64,000 nucleotides of DNA from Thermococcus profundus. GTDB lineage: Archaea; Methanobacteriota_B; Thermococci; Thermococcales; Thermococcaceae. The notes under the pieces were generated by a model. It had not been told where the DNA came from, did not search any database, and worked only from the letters and a program-made list of their open reading frames with translations. A program made the position numbers and the translations under genes. Shown one piece after another: positions 24,741-32,603 of this stretch (positions are counted from its first letter, which is position 1; every line of letters begins with the position of its first letter). The DNA lies in assembly GCF_002214585.1 (NCBI RefSeq), contig NZ_CP014862.1, positions 310,001 to 374,000 of the forward strand. The letters run 5' to 3'.

Positions 24741-25079
24741 GGGTTAAGTTTTTTTGTTTACTTCCAGTAATGCTTTGGGAACATATGGGTCATCTAATTG
24801 ATTGAGAGCAATTCTAATAACCGTTCTATCTTTATTTTTGTTTTATGTATGCTTTTTGATACCGTTCTGATCATGTAGGTAGGGATTTAAATTTCAAGAT
24901 TGACAAATGAGCTATTCTCAACCCCACATTAATTTTGAGCTTGAACTGGTCTTATATACAGGCAAACTTTTCGAATTCTTAAAATACCGGTCGATATCTG
25001 AACTATAATTCCCAATTTAATGTAAAGAATCCTTTCTTAACTGTATTCTCGTAATGCCTCTGGTTGGAGTTGTTAGGGT
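24741..25079. other. AT-rich gene-free stretch with decayed-looking fragments
   Basis: No convincing gene in these 339 bases, which lie between convergent genes and share the A+T-rich character of the locus. On the minus strand, 24842-24744 reads as a 32-codon open end (…RIALNQLDDPYVPKALLEV… then stop) that looks like the C-terminus of a lost protein without a start. On the plus strand an ATG at 24907 opens 33 codons to TAA at 25008, with a TATA-like ATTTAAAT about 19 bases upstream; it may be chance. No transposase or terminal repeat seen. Confidence 0.4.
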
Positions 25080-26312
25080 TCAATGTTGATAAATAAGATA
25101 CACCGTATTTAAAACACTTGCCACTCCTTGACTTACCACCGTCGCCACTGCCGCCCCGCTCGCCCCATAATTTAGTATCATAAAGTAATTCAGCATAACG
25201 TTTAGCAAAGCTGTGAACCCTGTTATTTTGGTAAAAGTTAGTTCCCTTCCGGTTGCATTCAAAAAGCTTCCAAATAACGAGTTCATGAACATGAATGGAA
25301 TGGCAAAGGCTAGGATCCTGAGTACCGAGGCACTGTATAGGAAGCCCTCTCCAAACACGATAATGACTCCCCACTCTGCGAGTATGTAATAACCTGCTGT
25401 TCCAGCGATGCCTAGGGCTCCCAAAATCTGAAAGCTTTTCTTTAGCAGGATTCTGAGTGTTTTTCTATCCCTCTCCCAGAGTCTTGCCATAGACGGCATA
25501 GTTGTTGAGACGACGATATTTGGAACGAACAGGGAAACTTCGATCAGCGTGTAGGCTGCCCTGTAGATCCCAGTCTCATAGTCTCCACGCATTAGGCTCA
25601 GCATCACCATATCGGTACGGTAGTAGATGAGGGTGAAGAGACCAATGAGCCAAAAGGGATAGGATTTTCTGAGAAGGGAGAGCCATGCCTCCGGTTTGAA
25701 ACGTATCTTGACTTCATTCGCAAACCGTGAACCCCACTTCATCCTCAGGAGTTCTCTAATTGAGTAGCCCACAAGGAGGGTTATTATGAATGGTCTGAGG
25801 GATTTAGAGAGGTAGAGAACAGCCCCCCCAACGAAAAACGCCCAGAATCTCTCGATGGTTTTTGCAATAGCCTCGTACTTCGTGACTTCATTGGCGTACA
25901 TAAGTCTCACAAACACGTATGAAACCCAAGTGAGCATAGCCTCGGCTCCGGCCAGTATTATGAGAACCTTCATCCAGGCCGGCTTTGGGAGGGGTAGCGT
26001 TAGGATCAGGATTATTCCAAAATTAACTAGCGCCAACACGATCTTGAGTCCTAAGACATCTGGAAGAAGCTCTTCGGCTCTGCCCCTGTTTCTTGCAACC
26101 TCGCGCATAAAGTAGTAACCAACTCCGAGATCCGAAAAAATCCCCAGTAGCCCCACGTAGTAGAAAATGAACGAGTACTGGCCGAGTCCCTCCGGGCCTA
26201 GGGTTCTGCTTAGAATGACGATGATGCCGTAGGCCAATAACTTTGAAATGATCTCGGCACCAAAAAGCCAGCCTGCGTTTTTTATCAGCTTCAATTTTAA
26301 ACTTTCGGTCAT
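25080..26312 (-). CDS. oligosaccharide flippase (Wzx/MATE-like polysaccharide transporter)
   Basis: Integral membrane protein of 410 residues with about twelve hydrophobic helices and the family start KNAGWLFGAEIISKLLAYGIIVILSR. Members flip undecaprenyl- or dolichyl-linked oligosaccharides across the membrane. LSRTLGPEGLGQYSF near residue 35 is typical of the polysaccharide-synthesis flippases. No ribosome binding site; a TATA element at 26336-26346 about 28 bases upstream indicates a leaderless start at ATG 26312. It is the only exporter candidate in the locus. Confidence 0.88.
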   Translation of the reverse strand: MTESLKLKLIKNAGWLFGAEIISKLLAYGIIVILSRTLGPEGLGQYSFIFYYVGLLGIFSDLGVGYYFMREVARNRGRAEELLPDVLGLKIVLALVNFGIILILTLPLPKPAWMKVLIILAGAEAMLTWVSYVFVRLMYANEVTKYEAIAKTIERFWAFFVGGAVLYLSKSLRPFIITLLVGYSIRELLRMKWGSRFANEVKIRFKPEAWLSLLRKSYPFWLIGLFTLIYYRTDMVMLSLMRGDYETGIYRAAYTLIEVSLFVPNIVVSTTMPSMARLWERDRKTLRILLKKSFQILGALGIAGTAGYYILAEWGVIIVFGEGFLYSASVLRILAFAIPFMFMNSLFGSFLNATGRELTFTKITGFTALLNVMLNYFMILNYGASGAAVATVVSQGVASVLNTVYLIYQH

Positions 26313-26335
26313 AGCGACTTCTCAATGGAAACGAG

Positions 26336-26346
26336 AATTAAAAACT
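26336..26346 (-). promoter_or_regulatory. TATA box of the leaderless flippase gene
   Basis: AGTTTTTAATT on the minus strand, centred about 28 bases before ATG 26312, in the 33-base gap after the nucleotidyltransferase gene. Confidence 0.45.
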
Positions 26347-27341
26347 TAATCCCCCCTCTGTATCTTCGCGTGTCCTCCGACCAGGCTCTTCTTCAGCTCG
26401 AGGTTCCTTATCTCGCACTTCTCATCGATTATAGAACGCCATATTGTTGCATTCTTAAGCACGGTGCCCTTGAAGACTATCGAGTCGCTTATATCTGAGT
26501 TCTCTATGACGCAGTCCTCTCCTATGTACGCGTATGGTCCTATTATTGATCGTCCCAGTATTTTCGTACCCCTCTTTATGACCACCGGCGGGATTATCTT
26601 TGAGTAGGGGCTTATCTGGATCTCCTCGATATGGCTCTCCTTTAGGAGCGTCTTGAGGGCCTCGAGGTAGCTGTCAGCGCTCCCGATATCGTACCAGAAC
26701 TCAGAGAAGCGGTAGGCCCGTATCTCAATTCCCCTCCTCAGAAGCCAGCTGAGGAAGTACCCTGGCGCGTCTCTGTGGCCGTTTGCGAGGTATTCATCAA
26801 TGAGCGCCATAACCTCCTTCGGAAGGGCGTAGACACCGGTGCTTATCAGCGTGGACTTCGGCACGGCCGGCTTCTCTTCGAAGTCCACAACCTTGTCTCC
26901 CTCCAGGAGGACAACACCGTATCTCTTGGCGAGCTCTGGATCGCCAACATCGTAGACCGCTATCAGAGGCTTCCCATTATATCTCTGAAGGAAGTCTTGG
27001 AGCGAGAACGAGAACAGGTTGTCGCCGGCGATAATCAGGTAGTCATCCAAACCGACCTCCTCGATTATCTTCTTCAGCGCTCCTATTGTTCCTAGCTTCT
27101 CCTCCTCGTGCAGGGTGTCCTCTACTATGAGTTTGACGCCCCATTTCTCAGCAAACGGCCTGAATCTGCTCTCGAAGAACCTGTTGGTCGAGATGTAGGT
27201 CTCAAGGTCGGTTTCCATAACCTTCTCCATTATGTGATCCAGTATTGTTTTGTCCCCCACCGGCAGGAGGGCCTTGGGGACGTCCTTCGTGATCGGCCAG
27301 AGCCTCGTTGCATATCCCCCGGCCATTATGACAGCCTTCAT
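26346..27341 (-). CDS. sugar-1-phosphate nucleotidyltransferase with left-handed beta-helix
   Basis: A 331-residue enzyme that activates a sugar 1-phosphate. The N-terminal transferase domain has AVIMAGGYATRLWPITKDVPKALLPV, LIIAGDNLF as the metal-binding Asp motif, and DFEEKPAVPKS. From about residue 245 hexapeptide repeats (IIGPYAYIGEDCVIENSDISDS) form a left-handed beta-helix. The Y in GGYATR rather than GGLGTR suggests the archaeal glucose/mannose-1-phosphate group; base and sugar are undecided (dTTP, UTP or GTP). ATG 27341 follows AGGTGATAAC; the GTG at 27350 lies in that site. Confidence 0.88.
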   Translation of the reverse strand: MKAVIMAGGYATRLWPITKDVPKALLPVGDKTILDHIMEKVMETDLETYISTNRFFESRFRPFAEKWGVKLIVEDTLHEEEKLGTIGALKKIIEEVGLDDYLIIAGDNLFSFSLQDFLQRYNGKPLIAVYDVGDPELAKRYGVVLLEGDKVVDFEEKPAVPKSTLISTGVYALPKEVMALIDEYLANGHRDAPGYFLSWLLRRGIEIRAYRFSEFWYDIGSADSYLEALKTLLKESHIEEIQISPYSKIIPPVVIKRGTKILGRSIIGPYAYIGEDCVIENSDISDSIVFKGTVLKNATIWRSIIDEKCEIRNLELKKSLVGGHAKIQRGD

Positions 27342-27371
27342 TGTTATCACCTAACGCCAGCATCATGTCTT

Positions 27372-27381
27372 GTTTTAAATC
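27372..27381 (-). promoter_or_regulatory. TATA box of the nucleotidyltransferase gene
   Basis: GATTTAAAAC on the minus strand about 35 bases before ATG 27341; the divergent epimerase gene has its own TATA at 27411-27420 (CTTATTTAAG). Confidence 0.45.
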
Positions 27382-27453
27382 CTCACGAGCGCTCTAAACT
27401 GTGCTGGAAACTTATTTAAGTTCTTCCCTTTATCCTATCGAGGTGAGATAGAA

Positions 27454-28407
27454 ATGAAAGTCCTAGTTACGGGCGGCGCCGGTTTCATCGGCTCCCACCT
27501 GGTTGACAGGCTTATGGAGAGCGGCTACGAGGTTATGGTCTTGGACAACCTGAGTGCTGGGAGCATCGACAACATAAGGCACTGGATTGGTGACGAGCGC
27601 TTTGAGTTCATAAATGGGGACATGATCGACGGGGAAACTGTGAAACGGGCCCTTGAGGGAGTCGATGCGGTCTTTCACCTTGCGGCCAATCCGGAGGTTA
27701 GAATAAGTGCCCAGAGCCCTGAGAAGCTCTACGAGAGCAACGTGACGATAACCTACAACCTCTTGGAGGCTATGAGAGATTCCGACGTTGAATACCTCAT
27801 CTTCACGAGCTCCTCAACTGTTTACGGCGATGCTGAGATCATCCCCACCCCCGAGAACTATGGGCCTCTCAAACCGATAAGCGTCTACGGAGGGGCCAAG
27901 TTAGCGGCCGAGGCGATAATAAGCGGCTATGCTCACATATTTGGCTTTAAGGCCCTGAGCTTCCGCCTGGCGAACATCATCGGGAAGCGCTCGAACCACG
28001 GAGTTATATACGACTTCATCAATAAACTGCGGAAGAACCCGAACGAGCTGGAAATCCTCGGCGACGGCACCCAGAGGAAGAGCTACCTCCACGTGAGCGA
28101 CACGGTTGAGGGAATGCTTCACATCTTTGATCACTTCAGGAAAAGCGGCGAGACCTACGACGTCTACAACCTCGGCAGCGACGACTGGATAACGGTAAAG
28201 GAGATAGCCGAGATAGTGAGCGAGGAGATGGGATTGAGTCCTAAGTTCCGCTTCACCGGAGGAGTTGATGGCGGAAGGGGATGGAAGGGCGACGTTAAGC
28301 TCATGCTCCTCGATATAAGCAGGGCGAAATCGACGGGCTGGAAGCCAAGGCTCAACAGCTACGAGGCCGTCAGAAAGACCGTTAGGGAACTGCTGGGAAA
28401 GGAGTGA
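27454..28407 (+). CDS. NAD-dependent nucleotide-sugar epimerase (GalE-like)
   Basis: Extended short-chain dehydrogenase of 317 residues. VTGGAGFIGSHLVD binds NAD, FTSSSTVYG contains the catalytic Ser/Thr, and YGGAK (YxxxK) is near residue 148. The whole pattern fits UDP-glucose 4-epimerase or a related UDP-sugar epimerase or decarboxylase; UDP-glucose made by GalU could be its substrate. GAGGTGAGATAGAA precedes ATG 27454. It returns to the GC-rich composition of the chromosome and marks the right edge of the glycan locus. Confidence 0.88.
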   Translation: MKVLVTGGAGFIGSHLVDRLMESGYEVMVLDNLSAGSIDNIRHWIGDERFEFINGDMIDGETVKRALEGVDAVFHLAANPEVRISAQSPEKLYESNVTITYNLLEAMRDSDVEYLIFTSSSTVYGDAEIIPTPENYGPLKPISVYGGAKLAAEAIISGYAHIFGFKALSFRLANIIGKRSNHGVIYDFINKLRKNPNELEILGDGTQRKSYLHVSDTVEGMLHIFDHFRKSGETYDVYNLGSDDWITVKEIAEIVSEEMGLSPKFRFTGGVDGGRGWKGDVKLMLLDISRAKSTGWKPRLNSYEAVRKTVRELLGKE

Positions 28408-28509
28408 TTGATTGGTTTTTACCTCTATCATTTTCTTCGTCTTAGGCATTGTCACTCCTTGGGTATTGAAGACGTTACCCCCGGCATTTTGTACAACTTA
28501 TTAACCGAA

Positions 28510-28519
28510 AATTTTAAAT
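28510..28519 (+). promoter_or_regulatory. TATA box of the TasA-like gene
   Basis: AATTTTAAAT about 50 bases before ATG 28566, leaving a leader of about 25 bases with TTGGTGG as ribosome binding site. The 28408-28509 stretch before it holds nothing recognised. Confidence 0.5.
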
Positions 28520-28565
28520 ATCTTGGATGGTCTATTTTCATGACAACTACTGTTGGTGGTACAAA

Positions 28566-29162
28566 ATGAAACGCGTGTTTGTTGTGGGATTGGTGGCCGT
28601 GCTTGTCTTCCTGGCCGGCGTCAAGTTTGGGGTTTCGTACTTCAGCGACGTTGCAAAGTCAGAAAACAACGAGTTCTCAACGGGTGAGTTCGACATCGGG
28701 ATAAGCAGGGACGGGAGCAGATACTACGATGACTACAGGATCTTCGAGTTTGGGAATCTCCTTCCGGGCGAGGAAAAGACGATCCGTTTCTACCTCAAGA
28801 ACCGCGGCGATTATCCAGTATCCACTATCTCAATGGTTCTTAACGTTACTGACCTTGAGGACGGCTCTCTCTCCAAGGCGGAAGTCCTCGTAGACAACAC
28901 CCCCGACGTTGGAGAGCTGAGCAGGTATCTGGTGATCAAAGATTTCCGGGTAACGTTCAACGGCACCACAGTTACTCTCGATCGGTACAAAGGGAAATCC
29001 CTCAGGGAGCTCAACAACACTCAACTGAATCTCTTTAGCGGTAAACTTCCGAAAAACGGGGCCGTTGAGGTGACGATGACCATCCAGCTCTCGTCCGATG
29101 CCGGAAACGACTGTCAGACCGATACCTCGAAGGTGGCGATGCTCATCACAGCCTCCCAGTGA
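28566..29162 (+). CDS. TasA/camelysin (CalY)-like secreted protein
   Basis: A 198-residue exported protein. Residues 1-25 are a signal peptide (MKRVFVVGLVAVLVFLAGVK) followed by the family start YFSDVAKSENNEFSTGEFDIGI, the 'FSD...NxFxxGxxDL' signature of TasA/camelysin proteins. A beta-rich domain follows (PGEEKTIRFYLKNRGDYPVS; several NxT sites). Bacterial TasA forms biofilm fibres and is processed by SipW; archaeal relatives form bundling pili. A SipW/Sec11-type peptidase is encoded at 41720. ATG 28566 follows GGTGG; a longer reading from 28527 begins before the transcript. Filament formation is inference. Confidence 0.75.
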   Translation: MKRVFVVGLVAVLVFLAGVKFGVSYFSDVAKSENNEFSTGEFDIGISRDGSRYYDDYRIFEFGNLLPGEEKTIRFYLKNRGDYPVSTISMVLNVTDLEDGSLSKAEVLVDNTPDVGELSRYLVIKDFRVTFNGTTVTLDRYKGKSLRELNNTQLNLFSGKLPKNGAVEVTMTIQLSSDAGNDCQTDTSKVAMLITASQ

Positions 29163-29170
29163 GCGGAAGC

Positions 29171-29179
29171 CACTTAAAC
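29171..29179 (+). promoter_or_regulatory. TATA box of C/D guide RNA 1
   Basis: ACTTAAACC lies about 25 bases before the predicted 5' end of the first box C/D RNA. Confidence 0.4.
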
Positions 29180-29199
29180 CCCCTCTCCAATTTTCCCCT

Positions 29200-29256
29200 G
29201 CGATGATGAGTGATGGGCGAACCGACCGGTGAGGAAGGAAAGGTGATCGCTGAGCA
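29200..29256 (+). ncRNA. box C/D guide RNA (1 of 2, tandem)
   Basis: Box C ATGATGA at 29203-29209, D' CCGA at 29222-29225, C' GTGAGGA at 29229-29235 and box D CTGA at 29250-29253 have the spacing of archaeal 2'-O-methylation guides (about 55 nt). The D' guide GTGATGGGCGAA is complementary over nine bases, plus a wobble and one more pair, to UUCGCCCAU, which I recall as conserved in the archaeal 23S A-loop helix (E. coli about 2554-2562). The target of the D guide is not clear. A TATA box lies about 25 bases upstream and no ORF competes. Confidence 0.7.
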
Positions 29257-29259
29257 ACC

Positions 29260-29268
29260 CTTTTAAGC
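29260..29268 (+). promoter_or_regulatory. TATA box of C/D guide RNA 2
   Basis: CCTTTTAAG, about 25 bases before the 5' end of the second guide RNA, so the two RNAs appear to be separate transcripts. Confidence 0.4.
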
Positions 29269-29287
29269 CCCATCTCCTACCTTTTCT

Positions 29288-29343
29288 GGGATGATGAGTT
29301 CAGCCTTGTCCGAGCTGTGACGAGGGAGTGACGGACTGACCGT
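29288..29343 (+). ncRNA. box C/D guide RNA (2 of 2, tandem)
   Basis: Box C ATGATGA at 29291-29297, D' CCGA at 29310-29313, C' GTGACGA at 29317-29323 and box D CTGA at 29336-29339. The D' guide GTTCAGCCTTGT pairs with CAAGGCUGAA of 16S rRNA (fifth base corresponds to E. coli G902). The D guide GGGAGTGACGGA pairs with CCGUCACUCC of the 16S decoding region (fifth base corresponds to U1406). Targets are from recalled conserved rRNA sequence. Both guides hitting 16S rRNA strongly supports a real guide RNA. It ends about 25 bases before the CDF transporter start. Confidence 0.75.
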
Positions 29344-29367
29344 CCAGCTTAGTTCGGAGGGTGGCCT

Positions 29368-30228
29368 TTGGAGGAGCTCTACCGCCCGATATGGGCCTCA
29401 GTAGTTGGGAACGTTCTCCTCGCCCTGTTCAAATTGATGGTGGGTGTTCTCTACTCCAGCATAGCCCTCATCTCCGATGGCGTTCATTCCTTAAGTGATG
29501 TGATTACCAGTGTTATGGGCTATTTTGGGATGAAGGTTTCCTCAAAGCCTCCAGATAAAAGTCACCCCTTTGGACACTCCCGCTTTGAACCCCTTGTGGC
29601 CTTCCTCATGGCTGAAGCGCTCCTTCTCGTGGTCTATGAAATCGGGAGGGATTCAATTTTCAGGCTTCTCCACGGAAATGTTATTGAGGTTAACTCCATC
29701 ATGCTCGCAGTTACGGTTCTGTCGATCCTTGCAAAGGAACTCATGTTCCGCTACTCCCTCCACGTCGGCAGAAAGCTCCACAGCCAGATACTCATCGCCG
29801 ACGCGTACCACCACAGGAGTGACTCGCTGAGCAGCGTGGCTGTTCTGGCTGGCTTAGGTCTCCAGAAGTTCGGCTTCAAGTACGGCGATGCTCTTGCCGG
29901 CCTTTTGGTATCGCTCTTCCTCGTGAAGGTCGCCTTTGAAATTCTTCTGGAAAACCTCGGCTACCTGACAGGTCAGGCCCCTCCCTTTGAGGTGTGCGAG
30001 GAGATAAGGGAGCGCGCCATGGGCGTCCCAAACGTCCTGGGAGTCCACGACCTCAGGGCGCACTACGTTGGAAACAGACTCCACGTTGAGCTCCACATAG
30101 AGGTTCCACCCTATCTGAGCCTGAAAGAAGCGCACGACGTCAGCGAGGAGGTTAAGGAGCGGATCGAGGAGATTCCAGAGGTTGAGAGGGCATTCGTTCA
30201 TGTGGATATAAAGGGTGTTACTGAGTGA
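29368..30228 (+). CDS. cation diffusion facilitator (CDF) metal transporter
   Basis: Six-helix membrane antiporter of 286 residues that exports divalent metal (zinc, manganese, iron or similar) in exchange for protons. Metal-site residues appear as DGVHSLSD in helix 2 (His-xxx-Asp) and HHRSDSLSS in helix 5; HPFGHSRFEPL is the family loop. A cytosolic C-terminal domain (about residues 205-286) has alternating His residues (VLGVHDLRAHYVG, VELHIEV, FVHVDIK). The start is TTG 29368 after GGAGGGTGG. It begins just after guide RNA 2, so the two may share transcription. Confidence 0.92.
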   Translation: MEELYRPIWASVVGNVLLALFKLMVGVLYSSIALISDGVHSLSDVITSVMGYFGMKVSSKPPDKSHPFGHSRFEPLVAFLMAEALLLVVYEIGRDSIFRLLHGNVIEVNSIMLAVTVLSILAKELMFRYSLHVGRKLHSQILIADAYHHRSDSLSSVAVLAGLGLQKFGFKYGDALAGLLVSLFLVKVAFEILLENLGYLTGQAPPFEVCEEIRERAMGVPNVLGVHDLRAHYVGNRLHVELHIEVPPYLSLKEAHDVSEEVKERIEEIPEVERAFVHVDIKGVTE

Positions 30229-31381
30229 TAGTGGCCGTAATTTCTCTCAAGTCCCTCAAAAACTCCTCCAAATGCTTCCGCTTGACGTGAGGCATGACTA
30301 CGATCCTTATGTAGCCTCTATGGGCGCTTATTCCCCATCCCCTCGCCTTAAGCTCTTTTTCGAGCTCTTCGAGCTTTTTTGAGCCAAAGGAGACTATGTT
30401 CAGAACGGGTTCGCGGATGAGGTAAACTCCAGGGATCATCTTCAGCTCCCCCGCGAACCACCTGGCTAGCTCCATCTTCTCCTTGACGATTTCTTTGTAT
30501 CCTTCGAAGCCGAGGTGCTTTATCATTGCCCACACGGCCAAGGCGTTGGCCCCTGGCCTTGTTCCGGTAATGGTTGCCTGCCATATCTTTCCACCGGCCA
30601 GATAAGGCGCTAAAATGCTTATGCTCTCCAAGAATTTCTTCTCACGGAAGATTATGCCTCCAGCCGGGATCGGCACCATGCCCATCTTGTGGGGATCTAT
30701 CGTTATGCTCTTCACTCCCTTGAGCCTGAAATCGAAGTCCGGGATATTGTAACCGAGGGCTTTCGCAAAGGGTATCACAAAGCCTCCAAAGGCTGCATCA
30801 ACGTGAAGGGGGAGGCCGTAATCAAGGGCCAGATCGCTCAATGAGGGGATGTCATCGACGACTCCCAGGCCGGTCGTTCCGGCTATTCCGACGATGCCTA
30901 TCGTGTTGTCACCTATCCTCTCCTCAACCTCCTTCACGTTGACGGTGTAGTCGTCGTTAAGCCTTGCCCAGACGAGCTTCACACCGAGCATCTCGGCGGC
31001 CTTAATGAAAGAGAAGTGGGCGCTCTCCGGTAAAATCAGCTCCGGCTTTTCCACCCCTGCGAGGTTCCTCATTGCCCTCACGGCCAGGATGTTCGCCTCG
31101 GTTCCCCCAGAGACTATATGGCCGTAGCCCTTCTCCAGCCCCAGGAGGCTGGCCAGCATATCAACGGCCTCTTTCTCGATTCTCTGGCTCCCGACGTGAA
31201 GGCCGGGATCGCCCAGATTTCTATCGATGTACCTCATAACGACCTCTACCGCGAAGGGGTGAGGATAAGTGCACATCGAACCCAGGATTTTTCCAGAATC
31301 GAAAGTCAGATCTTCCCCAGTCTTATCTTCAAGCTCTCCAAGGACATCTTCCTCGCTCGCTCCATTCATCGGAAACCTCAT
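30218..31381 (-). CDS. mfnA: L-aspartate/L-tyrosine decarboxylase (MfnA family)
   Basis: PLP-dependent decarboxylase of 387 residues. The PLP Lys is in SITIDPHKMGMVPI near residue 230; VSGGTEANI binds the phosphate and HVDAAFGG carries the Asp that contacts the pyridine nitrogen. In Thermococcus kodakarensis the orthologue acts on aspartate to give beta-alanine for coenzyme A; in methanogens MfnA uses tyrosine. Lacking methanofuran, this organism most likely uses it for beta-alanine. ATG 31381 follows GGTGGGAGA. It overlaps the convergent CDF gene by 11 bases. Confidence 0.92.
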   Translation of the reverse strand: MRFPMNGASEEDVLGELEDKTGEDLTFDSGKILGSMCTYPHPFAVEVVMRYIDRNLGDPGLHVGSQRIEKEAVDMLASLLGLEKGYGHIVSGGTEANILAVRAMRNLAGVEKPELILPESAHFSFIKAAEMLGVKLVWARLNDDYTVNVKEVEERIGDNTIGIVGIAGTTGLGVVDDIPSLSDLALDYGLPLHVDAAFGGFVIPFAKALGYNIPDFDFRLKGVKSITIDPHKMGMVPIPAGGIIFREKKFLESISILAPYLAGGKIWQATITGTRPGANALAVWAMIKHLGFEGYKEIVKEKMELARWFAGELKMIPGVYLIREPVLNIVSFGSKKLEELEKELKARGWGISAHRGYIRIVVMPHVKRKHLEEFLRDLREITATITQ

Positions 31382-31414
31382 TCTCCCACCAGCGTTCCAT
31401 CTCAGTGGGGCAAT

Positions 31415-32602
31415 TTAAGCTTTTGCCCGTGATTTTAACCTTTTGATGTATGCCTTAAAGAGGATCGGCGTCGTGAGGGCGGTGAGCATCGAGACGGTTA
31501 TAACGCTCGCGAATATTCCCTGATCTATTAAGCCGGCGTTGAGACCGAATGTCAGGACGGCCAGCTCCAGGCTTCCCCTTCCGCCCATCCCGATTCCTAT
31601 AAGGGCCGAATCCTCCCAGCTGAGGCCGAAGAGCTTTGAACCGATGCCGCAGCCGAGGAACTTTCCGAGGATGGCCGATGTGTACAGGGCTAGGATGAGG
31701 GTTGCGCTGACCTCCTCTAGTGGTGGGTTGAACATCAAGCCGACGTAGATAAAGAACAGGGGTATGAAGAACTCCGTGAGAACGACTTCGAGATTTTCTA
31801 TGAGCTCGTTGAGTTTTATGCGGGTGACTATCATCGGGTCCTTCCTCTCGCGTAGCCTGCTTATCGTGAGCCCGGCTAGGTATGCGCCTATTATCTGATT
31901 GAGACCCACCCACTCGGCTATTATGGCCAGTGTGAAGGTCAGGATCAGGGTGAAGGTGAAGAACACGTTGAGGTTGCGGACAACGTTCTTGAACCAGCGG
32001 GCGCGTTTGAAGACGTGTTCGGAGATGAGGAGGATTATGGCAATGAACGTGAATATCTTAACAGTCAGCACTCCAAACGCGGCCGCGTTGAGGTTTCCCC
32101 TGGTCATCTCCGTAACGATGCCGATCAGATATACGGCCATTATGTCGTCTGCAAAGGCCGCTCCCATGAGTATTGAGGAGACCTCGCGCTTTACCCTCTC
32201 CTTTACGAGCACCCCGCTGGTTACCTCGATCGCGGTGTTGCCGAGAACGACACCTACGAATATTGCGGCCGTCGTTCCCCTTCCGAAGAGCTCCATCGTG
32301 AGGAATCCGAATACGAAGGAGAAGAGAACTCCCAGGGCCGCTACTACCGTTGCCTTCTTGGTGTTCTGAGCTATCGCCGAGAAGTTGCTAGTTAGCCCCA
32401 TGTAGAGCATCATCATTATGAGGCCGAACTGGGCTAAAACTTCAAGCTGTTCGCTGGGACGGATCGCGTTGAGGATAAATGGCCCCAGAAGTACGCCGGC
32501 GCTGACGTGGGCTATTATGGGGTGTATCTCGGCTTTTTCCATGAGCCACTCCAAACTTTTGGCAACGACCAGCAGAACCGCCAGGGCAGCCAGAAAGTCC
32601 AC
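31415..32602 (-). CDS. cation:proton antiporter (CPA2/KefB-NapA family)
   Basis: Membrane antiporter of 395 residues with about twelve helices. It shows LGPFILN in helix 1-2, the DD pair AAFADDIMAVYLIG near residue 150 that carries the ion-binding Asp residues, and GMGGRGSLELAVLT near residue 340. No cytosolic TrkA-N domain is attached, so it is a plain Na+/H+ or K+/H+ exchanger. GTG 32602 follows GAGGAGGGGATGAC and lies one base after the stop of the small gene upstream; the two form an operon. Confidence 0.9.
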   Translation of the reverse strand: MDFLAALAVLLVVAKSLEWLMEKAEIHPIIAHVSAGVLLGPFILNAIRPSEQLEVLAQFGLIMMMLYMGLTSNFSAIAQNTKKATVVAALGVLFSFVFGFLTMELFGRGTTAAIFVGVVLGNTAIEVTSGVLVKERVKREVSSILMGAAFADDIMAVYLIGIVTEMTRGNLNAAAFGVLTVKIFTFIAIILLISEHVFKRARWFKNVVRNLNVFFTFTLILTFTLAIIAEWVGLNQIIGAYLAGLTISRLRERKDPMIVTRIKLNELIENLEVVLTEFFIPLFFIYVGLMFNPPLEEVSATLILALYTSAILGKFLGCGIGSKLFGLSWEDSALIGIGMGGRGSLELAVLTFGLNAGLIDQGIFASVITVSMLTALTTPILFKAYIKRLKSRAKA

Positions 32603-32603
32603 G

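Noticed and set aside
27901-28455. Minus-strand open frame with a ribosome-site-like AAGGAGTGACA before its ATG, antisense to the epimerase gene
   Set aside because: It covers most of a clear epimerase gene, its product has no recognisable fold, and codon bias follows the plus-strand gene. The good ribosome site is probably chance.
29236-29249. Guide 2 of the first C/D RNA pairing with the 16S 3' end (GAUCACCU)
   Set aside because: Only eight consecutive pairs, with a mismatch next to the box; this is also simply the complement of the anti-Shine-Dalgarno and could be chance.
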